Of a stretch of 16,855 nucleotides of DNA, positions 8,360 through 14,580 are shown piece by piece (within the stretch, counting starts at the first letter, position 1; every line of letters begins with the position of its first letter). The notes under the pieces were generated by a model. The model was not told where the DNA came from, did no database searches, and saw nothing but the letters and a program-made list of their open reading frames with translations. The stretch covers positions 1 to 16,855 of the forward strand of contig JALGTI010000028.1 in the NCBI GenBank assembly GCA_029821455.1. The letters run 5' to 3'. The position numbers and the translations under genes were made by a program. Source of the DNA: Candidatus Zipacnadia bacterium. GTDB lineage: Bacteria > Armatimonadota > Zipacnadia > Zipacnadales > Zipacnadaceae.

Positions 8360-8721
8360 TATCGTGGCCGCCTCCTTCGCCCTCGAATGCCATCAAGGGG
8401 GCGAGTTCACCGTCCTGTGGTCGTTCATTCCACGCGCCCTGGCCTTTGCCCTTCGCTGGCGGGGAAAGAAAGTGAGGATGGTAGAGGAAATGCCGCAGAG
8501 CCACTGACACGCCCGACAGGTACTGATACTCTATTGTGAGATTGTTGCAGAATCTGGTTGATAAATACAGGGCGGCAATAGTCTGGCCAAAGGTAATCAA
8601 CGGAAGCCCGGAGAATGCCAGGCCAGTAGGGCAGTAAGTCACGAATCTGGTTTCACGAAACCCAACAGTGCTCCCTCTGCTTTCGCAGGAGTAGCTCTAG
8701 TAACAGTGTCAGGAGGGCAGT
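8360..8721. other. Divergent intergenic region between the GH2 operon and the Gfo/Idh gene
   Basis: These 362 bp must hold promoters for both directions. A relatively AT-rich core lies at 8520-8610. Candidate boxes there are poor: plus-strand TTGTGA (8534) with TGATAA (8559), and minus-strand TTGGCC with TATTTA at 17-bp spacing. I do not assign a promoter. An inverted repeat at 8649-8662 is listed separately. The AGGAGG at 8711-8716 is the ribosome site of the Gfo/Idh gene. No coding sequence is credible here. Confidence 0.6.
8649..8662. promoter_or_regulatory. Inverted repeat GGTTTCACGAAACC, possible operator
   Basis: Six-base arms GGTTTC and GAAACC are separated by AC, 60 bp upstream of the Gfo/Idh ATG and in the divergent promoter region. 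The size and place suit a dimeric sugar-responsive repressor, but no regulator gene is in the window and only one copy is seen. A chance palindrome is possible. Confidence 0.25.
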
Positions 8722-9918
8722 ATGGAACCTGTAAAGCTCGGTGTTATTGGCTGGGGTGGACGGGCCCAGGGCCTCATCCGTGGTGTCTTGGCAAAGGGTG
8801 GCTCCCATCTTTTTGAAATGACAGCAGTATCTGACCTGTTTCAGAAGAAGCTGGATCTCGCCCATGACGAGTTCGGGATGGCGGAATCGGCGCTTTACCT
8901 TGACTATCACGGACTGCTTGAAGACTCCAACGTGGAAGCCGTGCTGGTGGAGACCGGCGCGCAGGTTATGGCTGCGATAAGCTGTGATGCTCTGAACGCA
9001 GGCAAGCATGTCTGTGTGGATGTGCCTATGGCCTTTACGCGACAGGAGGTCTGGGACCTGATCGTTACAGTCGAAAAGACGGGCTGTGCCTATTGTATGG
9101 GTGAGCAAGTGCGCTTCGCCAACTTTGTGAAGAAATGGAAGGAGCACATCGGGCGTGGCGATATCGGCGAGCCACTGTTCATTCAGGGAGAGTATATCCA
9201 CCCGAGTGCTGCCCCCTATTTTGTGCACAAGGAAACCGGCGATCCGTATCCCGGTACTCTCGAAGAAGCGGCCCGCGACCCCAATTATCGCCCAACCTGG
9301 CGCAACAAGCTGACCGACCCCATCAAGTACATTCCCCACGAGACAAGCCCGCTGCTAAAGATTCTGGATGACCGTATCGCGCGCGTCTCCTGCTACACCT
9401 GCGACAAGCGGATGTATGGTGATGCAATCGCCAAGCAGGACCTGCAATGTGCGCTAATGCAGACGGATGAGGACCGCGTCGTGCGCATCATCAACAGTTT
9501 CACGGCCCCGCGCAAGGGCAATTATGCGCATCACTGGTATCACATTATGGGCACCGACGGCGTCCTGGAGTCGTCGCGTCCCTTGTGGGGAGATGATGCC
9601 TTCCAGAGAAAAGAGGAGCTGCTTTTGGACAGGGATGGCAACGCAAGGCACACGACCTATGGCTGGGCGCGTGAGGAGGATAATCCCTTCAAGGACTCCA
9701 CCGGCGGCCACGCCGGCCTGGAGGCCTTTGTCTTTCAGCAGTTCTACGATGCAATACGCGGCGACGGCAACAACGAGCTGGACGTGTACACGATGGCCGA
9801 GGTAGTTCTGCCTGGCATCATTGCTGCGGAGTCGGCAGCGGCAGGTGGAGTTCAAATAGCAGTCCCCTCGGTACGCCCCAGCGCTGAGCGCCCCAAAGGG
9901 TCTTATCCCAAGTCATAG
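8722..9918 (+). CDS. Gfo/Idh/MocA-family NAD(P)-dependent oxidoreductase (398 aa)
   Basis: The N-terminus MEPVKLGVIGWGGRAQGLIR is a Rossmann strand and glycine loop, and LVETGAQVMAAISCDALNAG followed by KHVCVDVPMA marks the rest of the dinucleotide domain (to about residue 125). The C-terminal substrate domain contains GEPLFIQGEYIHPS, the YIPHETSPLLKILDDR segment, and a typical end with VLPGIIAAESAAAGGVQIAV. Length is normal for the family. The usual E-K-P catalytic motif reads D-V-P at residues 100-102, so the conserved lysine is replaced by Val101. This may mean a variant or altered chemistry. Start ATG 8722 has AGGAGG five bases upstream. No signal peptide, so cytoplasmic. It is divergent from the GH2-to-isomerase operon and probably oxidises a sugar or cyclitol released by that pathway (inference). 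Confidence 0.9.
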   Translation: MEPVKLGVIGWGGRAQGLIRGVLAKGGSHLFEMTAVSDLFQKKLDLAHDEFGMAESALYLDYHGLLEDSNVEAVLVETGAQVMAAISCDALNAGKHVCVDVPMAFTRQEVWDLIVTVEKTGCAYCMGEQVRFANFVKKWKEHIGRGDIGEPLFIQGEYIHPSAAPYFVHKETGDPYPGTLEEAARDPNYRPTWRNKLTDPIKYIPHETSPLLKILDDRIARVSCYTCDKRMYGDAIAKQDLQCALMQTDEDRVVRIINSFTAPRKGNYAHHWYHIMGTDGVLESSRPLWGDDAFQRKEELLLDRDGNARHTTYGWAREEDNPFKDSTGGHAGLEAFVFQQFYDAIRGDGNNELDVYTMAEVVLPGIIAAESAAAGGVQIAVPSVRPSAERPKGSYPKS

Positions 9919-10006
9919 CAAACCCATTTTTCAGAGATCACCCCGGGGTCGCCCCCTTCGTAAAACTTGGAATCTCCCCTCGTGCCAGTGAAACACACGG
10001 GCCTTG

Positions 10007-10120
10007 CTACGTGGGCAGTGCGTACACCCGTCTCTCCCAGGGGATGAAGTCGTCCTCGATGGCTCTATCGCGGAGGCGCAGATTGCGACCCTCAAAGAGT
10101 ACCTCGACCTCCCCCGCCGT
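10007..10120 (-). pseudogene. Remnant of a glycoside-hydrolase C-terminus
   Basis: The minus frame ending with TAG at 10007 reads GEVEVLFEGRNLRLRDRAIE then DDFIPWERRVYALPT. The pattern 'V.VL.EgR.........D.F.P...rvY' followed directly by a stop is how many secreted glycosidases end (the closing beta-sandwich). Only about 37 codons look coding. Further upstream the frame runs into repeat DNA, including a palindromic repeat at 10180, and has no plausible start. I therefore read it as the leftover 3' end of a lost gene. It could be chance, given its length. Confidence 0.4.
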
Positions 10121-10179
10121 GCCTACTCCGCCGTAGTAGCAACGGCTACGAAGGCCGGAAGCGGGCCATGCCCCGCGAA

Positions 10180-10199
10180 GGCAGGCATCCTTGCCTGTC
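10180..10199. repeat. Dispersed hairpin repeat, family A, copy 1
   Basis: GGCAGGCATCCTTGCCTGTC: arms of eight bases around the loop TCCT, with one G-T pair. It is one base different from the core GACAGGCATCCTTGCCTGTC shared with the copies at 11161, 12318 and 12600. Confidence 0.85.
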
Positions 10200-10291
10200 G
10201 GTCTTCTGGTCACATGCTTGCATTTGCAAGGCTAGGCGGCCAGGGAACCTTACTGGTCAAAACCTCAGACTTATCCCACTGAACCAGTAGT

Positions 10292-10317
10292 CCCCCTCTT
10301 CCTGCAAGGAGAGGGGG
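10292..10317. repeat. Pyrimidine/purine hairpin directly behind the stop of the hypothetical gene
   Basis: Arms CCCCCTC (10292-10298) plus TCCT (10300-10303) pair with AGGA (10307-10310) plus GAGGGGG (10311-10317) around the loop GCA. This is an 11-pair stem with one bulged T. It abuts the stop codon at 10318-10320, so it may act as a terminator or 3' barrier, although no T-run follows on the minus strand. It resembles the hairpin at 12560-12579, including a GGGGGT-rich flank. Confidence 0.7.
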
Positions 10318-11016
10318 TTAGGGGGTGAGGCCCAGTTCAAGCCCTGTCAGCGCTATTCCATACGCTTCCTGCTCGGCCGGGAAGTTGAAGCCAATCCGGT
10401 TCTTCTCTCCCGGTCGGTAACGATCATTGGGCCAGCCCCGGCGGTTCACAAACACCTTCAACTGAGGCGGATCGGCCACGAATACCGGCCTATCACCCTC
10501 CAGGCTGATCTCAAGCCGCGCCATCTTGCCAGCTAGCTCTGCTGCCACGGCCGGCTCCAGGTCAATTTCAGCCGCGTGCCCGGGCACAATTGTCAGCTCT
10601 TGCTTGCCCTCCGGCTTGGCGAGGGGATAGACCTCGACCTGCTGGGTGACGTTGCACTTGACTCTCAGCTTGCCTGCTTCCACCCAGGCCTCAACGGTCA
10701 GCTTATCCGGCACCGCCGGCGGCTGCTCAGGAGGCTGCTGGATGGCCACCTCGGCCTGCGGCGGCTCACCCAGTTCCTCGGCTGCCGGGACCTCGGTATC
10801 TCCCACCAGGGGCCTCTCTGCGGACAGCGGCCCCGGCTGCGGCACGCCCTCTACCACACTTATTGGCGTGGCCATCTGCAGCCTAATAAGATAGCCTGCC
10901 GCTGCGGCGATCGCCAGCAGAAGAAGAAATATAATACTTCCGCGATAAGGCCGACCAGGGCCTTGCCCCGGCCTTTGCGGCCCTGAATGGGTTCCGTGAC
11001 CATTATCTTGCTGCAT
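10318..11016 (-). CDS. Membrane-anchored protein of unknown function (232 aa)
   Basis: I do not recognise the family. The layout is clear: a 26-residue Gly/Pro/Gln-rich cytoplasmic head, one transmembrane helix (27-44, SIIFLLLLAIAAAAGYLI), a Pro/Glu/Gln-rich linker (about 50-105) and a small beta-rich domain outside the membrane (106-232). That domain contains LTVEAWVEAGKLRVKCNV and ends EAYGIALTGLELGLTP. The arrangement is like many uncharacterised periplasmic anchor proteins. ATG 11028 is also in frame, but the CAGGAG ribosome site ends against it, so I use ATG 11016, 12 bases after that site. The gene stands alone, 176 bp after queA with two hairpin repeats between, and ends against another hairpin. 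Confidence 0.7.
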   Translation of the reverse strand: MQQDNGHGTHSGPQRPGQGPGRPYRGSIIFLLLLAIAAAAGYLIRLQMATPISVVEGVPQPGPLSAERPLVGDTEVPAAEELGEPPQAEVAIQQPPEQPPAVPDKLTVEAWVEAGKLRVKCNVTQQVEVYPLAKPEGKQELTIVPGHAAEIDLEPAVAAELAGKMARLEISLEGDRPVFVADPPQLKVFVNRRGWPNDRYRPGEKNRIGFNFPAEQEAYGIALTGLELGLTP

Positions 11017-11028
11017 CGTGGGCAACAT

Positions 11029-11034
11029 CTCCTG
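11029..11034 (-). promoter_or_regulatory. CAGGAG ribosome site that argues for start at 11016
   Basis: On the minus strand CAGGAG directly touches the in-frame ATG at 11028, too close for initiation there. The next in-frame ATG (11016) is 12 bases away, slightly long but usable. A TTG at 11025 with three-base spacing is the other option. Confidence 0.4.
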
Positions 11035-11086
11035 ATACTACAGCAATACCTTCCTCACAACGCATCTCTCTTGCGCAGTTTGGTAG

Positions 11087-11106
11087 GGGCGCGATTTATC
11101 GCGCCC
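11087..11106. repeat. Hairpin repeat GGGCGCGAT-TT-ATCGCGCCC
   Basis: A perfect nine-base stem with a TT loop, flanked by TAG and TA. It is the kind of short GC-rich palindrome scattered in spacers of many environmental genomes. It lies between queA and the hypothetical membrane protein, upstream of the latter's start. Confidence 0.8.
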
Positions 11107-11160
11107 TATACGTTGTCATATCTCTGGGCGTAATTAATCACACCCCCACAGCAGTTCGTA

Positions 11161-11182
11161 CGACAGGCATCCTTGCCTGTCG
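11161..11182. repeat. Dispersed hairpin repeat, family A, copy 2
   Basis: The core GACAGGCATCCTTGCCTGTC at 11162-11181 has an added C-G pair outside, giving a nine-base stem with loop TCCT. It is nine bases beyond the queA stop codon, flanked by GTA and AA exactly as in the copy at 12600. Confidence 0.9.
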
Positions 11183-11191
11183 AAGCTGCTG

Positions 11192-12223
11192 CTATAATAT
11201 CAACATACAATCCCCATAGCTATAGAACCGATAGCCCTCTGCGATAGCCTCCTGGTAGGCTGCCAGGATCAGCTCGCGGCCCGCAAACGCGCTGATCATC
11301 ATCAGTAACGTGGAGCGCGGCAGGTGGAAGTTGGTCAGCAGCGCGTCCACTGCCTTGAAGCGGTACTCCGGGTAGATAAACAGGTCGGACCAGCCCTCCC
11401 CGGGGGCCACCGTGCCATTCTCGTCGGCCAACGTCTCCAGCGTCCGCACCACGGTTGTGCCGACTGCTATCACACGCTCAGCCTCGTTGATCGCGCCCGC
11501 CGCCTGTACCGTCACTTCGTACCATTCCGGGTGCATCTTGTGGTCGTCGACCTGCTGCACTTTGACGGGCTGAAAGGTCCCCAGGCCCACGTGCATCGTG
11601 ATATTGACAATCTCGCCGGCGGCAGCTCGTACCTGGTCCAGCATCTGCTGATCGAAGTGCAGGCCAGCAGTGGGGGCTGCCACCGCACCATTATGCTGGG
11701 CATAGACCGTCTGGTACCGCTCTTGGTCAAGGCGTTCCTGTTCAGTATCAGCGGATTGGTGCCGTTTGATGTAGGGGGGTAGCGGCGTGAGGCCGATCTT
11801 GGCCAGCACATCCCGCAGGTCGCCTTCATACTCAAGCCCCACCTCTCGCAGGCCGGCCTTCCCCATCTTCAGGACACGTGCAGTCAGCAAGTCACCAACA
11901 CTTACTTTGGCACCGGGCCGTAGCTTCCGGCCTGGCTGCCCTAGTGCCTCCCAGCGGTTGCCCTCAAGCTCCCGCAGCAGCAGCAGCTCCACCTGTCCGC
12001 CTGTCTCCAGGTGCCCCAGCAATCGCGCTGGCAGAACGCGCGTGTCATTGAGCACCAGGCAGTCGCCAGGCCGCAGGTAGTCAATCAGGTCACGGAAGCG
12101 CCGGTGCTGCCAGGTCTGCGAGCGGCGATCTAGCACCAGCATCCGCGAGGCCGCGCGGTCCCCGAGGGGCTGCTGGGCGATCAGCTCAGGCGGCAGGTCA
12201 TAATCGAATAGCGTCACATCCAT
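11192..12223 (-). CDS. queA: S-adenosylmethionine:tRNA ribosyltransferase-isomerase QueA (343 aa)
   Basis: QueA transfers and isomerises the ribosyl part of S-adenosylmethionine onto 7-aminomethyl-7-deazaguanine in tRNA to make epoxyqueuosine. The sequence is characteristic throughout: MDVTLFDYDLPPELIAQQPL at the start, RASRMLVLDR-like and LVLNDTRVLPARLLGHLETG near residues 25-75, GAVAAPTAGLHFD near 180, NITMHVGLGTFQPVKV near 210, and LLTNFHLPRSTLLMMISAFAG then GYRFYSYGDCMLIL at the C-terminus. Length is normal. ATG 12223 has no strong ribosome site, but the product would lose conserved residues if started later. No tgt or other queuosine gene is next to it; its neighbours are repeat-filled spacers on both sides. 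Cytoplasmic housekeeping enzyme. Confidence 0.97.
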   Translation of the reverse strand: MDVTLFDYDLPPELIAQQPLGDRAASRMLVLDRRSQTWQHRRFRDLIDYLRPGDCLVLNDTRVLPARLLGHLETGGQVELLLLRELEGNRWEALGQPGRKLRPGAKVSVGDLLTARVLKMGKAGLREVGLEYEGDLRDVLAKIGLTPLPPYIKRHQSADTEQERLDQERYQTVYAQHNGAVAAPTAGLHFDQQMLDQVRAAAGEIVNITMHVGLGTFQPVKVQQVDDHKMHPEWYEVTVQAAGAINEAERVIAVGTTVVRTLETLADENGTVAPGEGWSDLFIYPEYRFKAVDALLTNFHLPRSTLLMMISAFAGRELILAAYQEAIAEGYRFYSYGDCMLIL

Positions 12224-12317
12224 CTTGGGCTCAGAAGCCTATTTCGACATATCCAGGCCAGTTGCCTCTACAAACAGAGACGACCGGATTGCCTCCGGCC
12301 GTTTCAATAACTTCGTA

Positions 12318-12339
12318 GGACAGGCATCCTTGCCTGTCC
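12318..12339. repeat. Dispersed hairpin repeat, family A, copy 3
   Basis: The core GACAGGCATCCTTGCCTGTC (12319-12338) has an outer G-C pair, making a nine-base stem with loop TCCT. Left flank TTCGTA is shared with copy 2. It lies about 95 bp upstream of the queA start. Confidence 0.9.
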
Positions 12340-12473
12340 GTAGAGTCAGGCTAGACGCCAGACCTGCAAATCTTCACGTGTGGCACAAGCATCGCGCTCG
12401 TGGCACCAGGGGGTAGCTTGGATAACGACAGACAACAACAGACAAAGGCAGAGGACGGCAGAGCCTACGGCAC

Positions 12474-12493
12474 GGGCGGTTCGCGAACCGCCC
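12474..12493. repeat. Perfect 20-bp palindrome GGGCGGTTCGCGAACCGCCC
   Basis: Both arms match for all ten bases, centred on TTCGCGAA, and it is followed by CTAC. It is a different sequence from the family A hairpins but has the same GC-rich short-palindrome style; only one copy is in the window. Confidence 0.8.
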
Positions 12494-12525
12494 CTACTTC
12501 GCATCTAACCGCTCCAACGACCGCA

Positions 12526-12540
12526 CGCAGGATGCCTGCG
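12526..12540. repeat. Small hairpin CGCAGG-ATG-CCTGCG
   Basis: A six-base perfect stem with a three-base loop in the context GCACGCAGGATGCCTGCGCC. It sits 33 bp after the preceding palindrome in the same repeat island. Confidence 0.6.
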
Positions 12541-12559
12541 CCACGCACGGCCCCTTTTT

Positions 12560-12579
12560 CCCCTCCCTTCAGGGAGGGG
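12560..12579. repeat. Hairpin CCCCTCCCT-TC-AGGGAGGGG
   Basis: A nine-base perfect stem with a two-base loop, preceded by a run of five T and followed by GGGGGT-containing sequence to 12592. It resembles the hairpin at 10292-10317, suggesting two diverged members of one family. Confidence 0.75.
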
Positions 12580-12599
12580 GCCAGGGGGTAGGTGTCGTA

Positions 12600-12621
12600 C
12601 GACAGGCATCCTTGCCTGTCG
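12600..12621. repeat. Dispersed hairpin repeat, family A, copy 4
   Basis: Identical in core and outer C-G pair to copy 2, with flanks TCGTA and AATCT. It lies 14 bp beyond the stop codon of the HIT gene, so it may serve as a 3' hairpin of that operon. Confidence 0.9.
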
Positions 12622-12635
12622 AATCTCTGCGCATT

Positions 12636-12986
12636 CTAGCCCGGTGGCCAGGATAGAGGCCGACCACCCAGGACGTGGACATGTAGATGAGGCACGGACT
12701 CACCGGCCTCGGCCCCGGAGTTGATGACGATGCGATAGCCGCGTTCAGCAAGGCCATCCCGCACCGCTATCTCCCGGGCCACCATCAGGCAATGCCCCAT
12801 CACAGCCTCATCCTTAGCCTCGGCTGCCTTGATGCCCGCGAAGTGCTTCCTGGGGATAACCAGCACGTGCGTGGGTGCCTGGGGATTAATATCTCTGAAC
12901 GCCACCACCTCTTCATCCTCGTACACGATATCGGCGTCCATCTCTTTGTTGGCTATCCTACAGAAGATGCAGCCGCTTGCGGACAT
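12636..12986 (-). CDS. HIT-family (HINT-type) nucleotide-binding protein (116 aa)
   Basis: The histidine-triad signature HLHVHVLGG holds His100, His102 and His104 of the active site, which hydrolyses nucleoside phosphoramidates or related nucleotide conjugates in known HINT proteins. CIFCRIA at residues 6-12 with His48 and His100 forms the usual structural zinc site. VLVIPRKHFAGI (41-52) and GYRIVINSGAEAGESVPHLH are also typical. Length matches bacterial HINT proteins. Cytoplasmic, no signal peptide. The start ATG 12986 lies 11 bp after the HEAT lipoprotein stop, with GGGGGCGA just upstream, so the two are almost certainly co-transcribed. A functional link is not known. Confidence 0.95.
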   Translation of the reverse strand: MSASGCIFCRIANKEMDADIVYEDEEVVAFRDINPQAPTHVLVIPRKHFAGIKAAEAKDEAVMGHCLMVAREIAVRDGLAERGYRIVINSGAEAGESVPHLHVHVLGGRPLSWPPG

Positions 12987-12997
12987 GTCGTCGCCCC

Positions 12998-14446
12998 CTA
13001 TTCGGCTTTGAGGTGCAGGCCCCTGCGCTTGGCGATGCCCAGTTTATGCAATGCGTGTTCCGCAGCGGTGGCTACCATAGGACTGGGATCGCGCATCGCC
13101 TCCAGCAACGCCTCCTGAGCGGCTGGGTCAACTAGCTTGGACTGAGCCTCTACTGCCGCCCAGCGTACGTCTTCATCCGGGTCATCGAACAACTGGACCA
13201 GAGCGCTGGTGGCACGCTGGTCGCCCAGCTTCCCCAGCGCTTCGGCCACGTAGCGACGCACCTCAGGCGAAGGGTCGCCAATGGCCGCCATCAGCGCCGG
13301 GACGATGGAGCTGCCGCCAATCCAAGTCAACGCCTCGGCTGCATAGCGACGAACGCCTGCTGAGCTGTCATGCACCAAGGCCTCCTCCAGCTCGCTTTGC
13401 ACCTGCTTGGCAGGCACGGTCACCAGGGCCGAGGCCGCTCGCCGTCTCACACTCGCGTCGGGGTCCTTGAGCGCCTCGGCCAGCGGCTTGGCACAAGCCT
13501 CATGGCCAAGATATCCTAGCCCCTGGGCGCACGCCTCCCGCACGTAGGGGTCAGGGTCATTGCGTAGGGCTTTTATCATCGGCTGGAGGCCCTTCAGATT
13601 GGCCGGGCGGCTCACGGGCTGCTCAGTCGTGGCGCGGGCCGCCTCAGCGAATTCCGCTTGCCTGGGGTTAGTGCCCGCACAGATGCAGGCCAGAGTTATG
13701 GCAGCAGCAGCGCGCGCCCGAGGGTTCTTCGACGATTCAAGGGTGCCAATGACCACCGGCAGGGCCTTAGCGCCGGACTGATGCAGCTTCATCGCTGCTT
13801 GGGCGCTGGCATCCCCCTTGGGATCGCCCAGAAAGCCAGTCAGCTCCACGAGGCCCTTGCCTCCCCCGCGATGGTACCAGGCCGTCAGCGCTCTGGTGGC
13901 GGCTGCCTTTATCTCTTGGTCAGATGACTTACTCAACACTTCCAGACGTTGCTTGGCCTCGATGTTGCCCACTGCGCCAGCCAACACCCCACAGGCCACC
14001 GCTACCACGCTGGGCACCTTGTCCTTGGAGACTTCAATGGCCACGTGTAAGGCGTCGTATGGATCGCCGCCCATGCTTTGAATGGCCATCGCCCGCAGGT
14101 CAGGGTTTGGATTGTTCATCGCGTTGTCGGCCAGGATTTCCCCTGCGCGAAGCTTGACGTCACCGGTGCTGATGGCATAGGCCTTCGATAGGACTTCCAC
14201 TGCATTGCCGGCGGTGCCTAGGTCACCGCTTGCGAAGGCCTCAGCAGCCTGCTCAAGCTCCTCCATGGTCGCCTCCGCCGGCAGCTCGGGTGCTTGTGGC
14301 GGCTCGCCCTCGTGCCCCTCCTCGGCGTGCTCGTGGGCGTGTTCATGCACATGGCCGACCTCCACTTCACCACAGCCGGCAAGATATCCAACCAGCGCAC
14401 ACGCAGCTATAGCCGCTGCGATAAGCCACAGGTATGACCTCATCAT
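12998..14446 (-). CDS. HEAT-repeat lipoprotein with histidine-rich N-terminal segment (482 aa)
   Basis: A signal sequence ends in the lipobox LAGC, giving lipidated Cys25 and anchoring to a membrane. Immediately after it comes HVHEHAHEHAEEGHEGE (about residues 32-48), with six histidines alternating with acidic and small residues, a possible metal-binding tether. The rest is helical. A degenerate region (about 60-290) is followed by six very regular PBS-lyase-type HEAT repeats (about 297-470), such as DPDPYVREACAQGLGYLG, DPDASVRRRAASALVTV, DPSPEVRRYVAEALGKLG and DPDEDVRWAAVEAQ. HEAT solenoids usually bind other proteins. ATG 14446 is seven bases after GGAGAG and preferred over the in-frame GTG at 14449. 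It is 11 bp ahead of the HIT gene and 134 bp behind the lyase-like gene. Partner unknown. Confidence 0.9.
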   Translation of the reverse strand: MMRSYLWLIAAAIAACALVGYLAGCGEVEVGHVHEHAHEHAEEGHEGEPPQAPELPAEATMEELEQAAEAFASGDLGTAGNAVEVLSKAYAISTGDVKLRAGEILADNAMNNPNPDLRAMAIQSMGGDPYDALHVAIEVSKDKVPSVVAVACGVLAGAVGNIEAKQRLEVLSKSSDQEIKAAATRALTAWYHRGGGKGLVELTGFLGDPKGDASAQAAMKLHQSGAKALPVVIGTLESSKNPRARAAAAITLACICAGTNPRQAEFAEAARATTEQPVSRPANLKGLQPMIKALRNDPDPYVREACAQGLGYLGHEACAKPLAEALKDPDASVRRRAASALVTVPAKQVQSELEEALVHDSSAGVRRYAAEALTWIGGSSIVPALMAAIGDPSPEVRRYVAEALGKLGDQRATSALVQLFDDPDEDVRWAAVEAQSKLVDPAAQEALLEAMRDPSPMVATAAEHALHKLGIAKRRGLHLKAE

Positions 14447-14580
14447 CACAGGACTCTCCAGCCGCTGGCCCGCCAGTCAATTCATGTGCGGGCAGCAATG
14501 CGTTTGTTGATGGCTCTCCACACCCTACAAACGCCCACCCAGGCCGCTTGGGTTCCCGTCTGCCCGTCTGTCCCCTGTTT

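Larger units (their letters stand above)
9919..10317. other. Intergenic region with a decayed gene end and hairpin repeats
   Basis: This stretch holds no intact gene. It contains a short minus-strand glycosidase-like tail (10007-10120), one copy of the GACAGGCA hairpin family (10180-10199) and a pyrimidine/purine hairpin at 10292-10317. Positions 9919-10006 show nothing recognisable and no terminator for the Gfo/Idh gene. Confidence 0.6.
12224..12635. other. Intergenic repeat island between the HIT and queA genes
   Basis: No credible gene occurs in these 412 bp. It contains two copies of the family A hairpin, a perfect 20-bp palindrome, a CGCAGG hairpin, a CCCCTCCCT hairpin and a purine-rich stretch (12421-12465) with ACAGAC/GGCAGAG-like short direct repeats. 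No promoter for queA stands out. Confidence 0.65.

Noticed and set aside
8103..8642. Minus-strand frame of 179 codons across the divergent spacer and GH2 start
   Set aside because: It overlaps the GH2 signal peptide and first domain in another frame and has no family signature.
10004..10282. Plus-strand frame of 92 codons in the spacer after the Gfo/Idh gene
   Set aside because: It reads through a family A hairpin and opposite the glycosidase-like tail, and the product looks random.
11193..11198. Plus-strand TATAAT next to the queA stop
   Set aside because: It faces into the antisense of queA with no plus-strand gene behind it, and the nearest -35-like TTGCCT is 14 bp away inside a repeat.
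12225..12591. Two small plus-strand frames in the repeat island
   Set aside because: They are made largely of palindromic repeat DNA and low-complexity residues, with no ribosome sites.
10180..12621. Family A repeats as a CRISPR array
   Set aside because: There are only four copies, spaced about 260 to 1140 bp apart with genes between them. There are no equal spacers and no cas genes.
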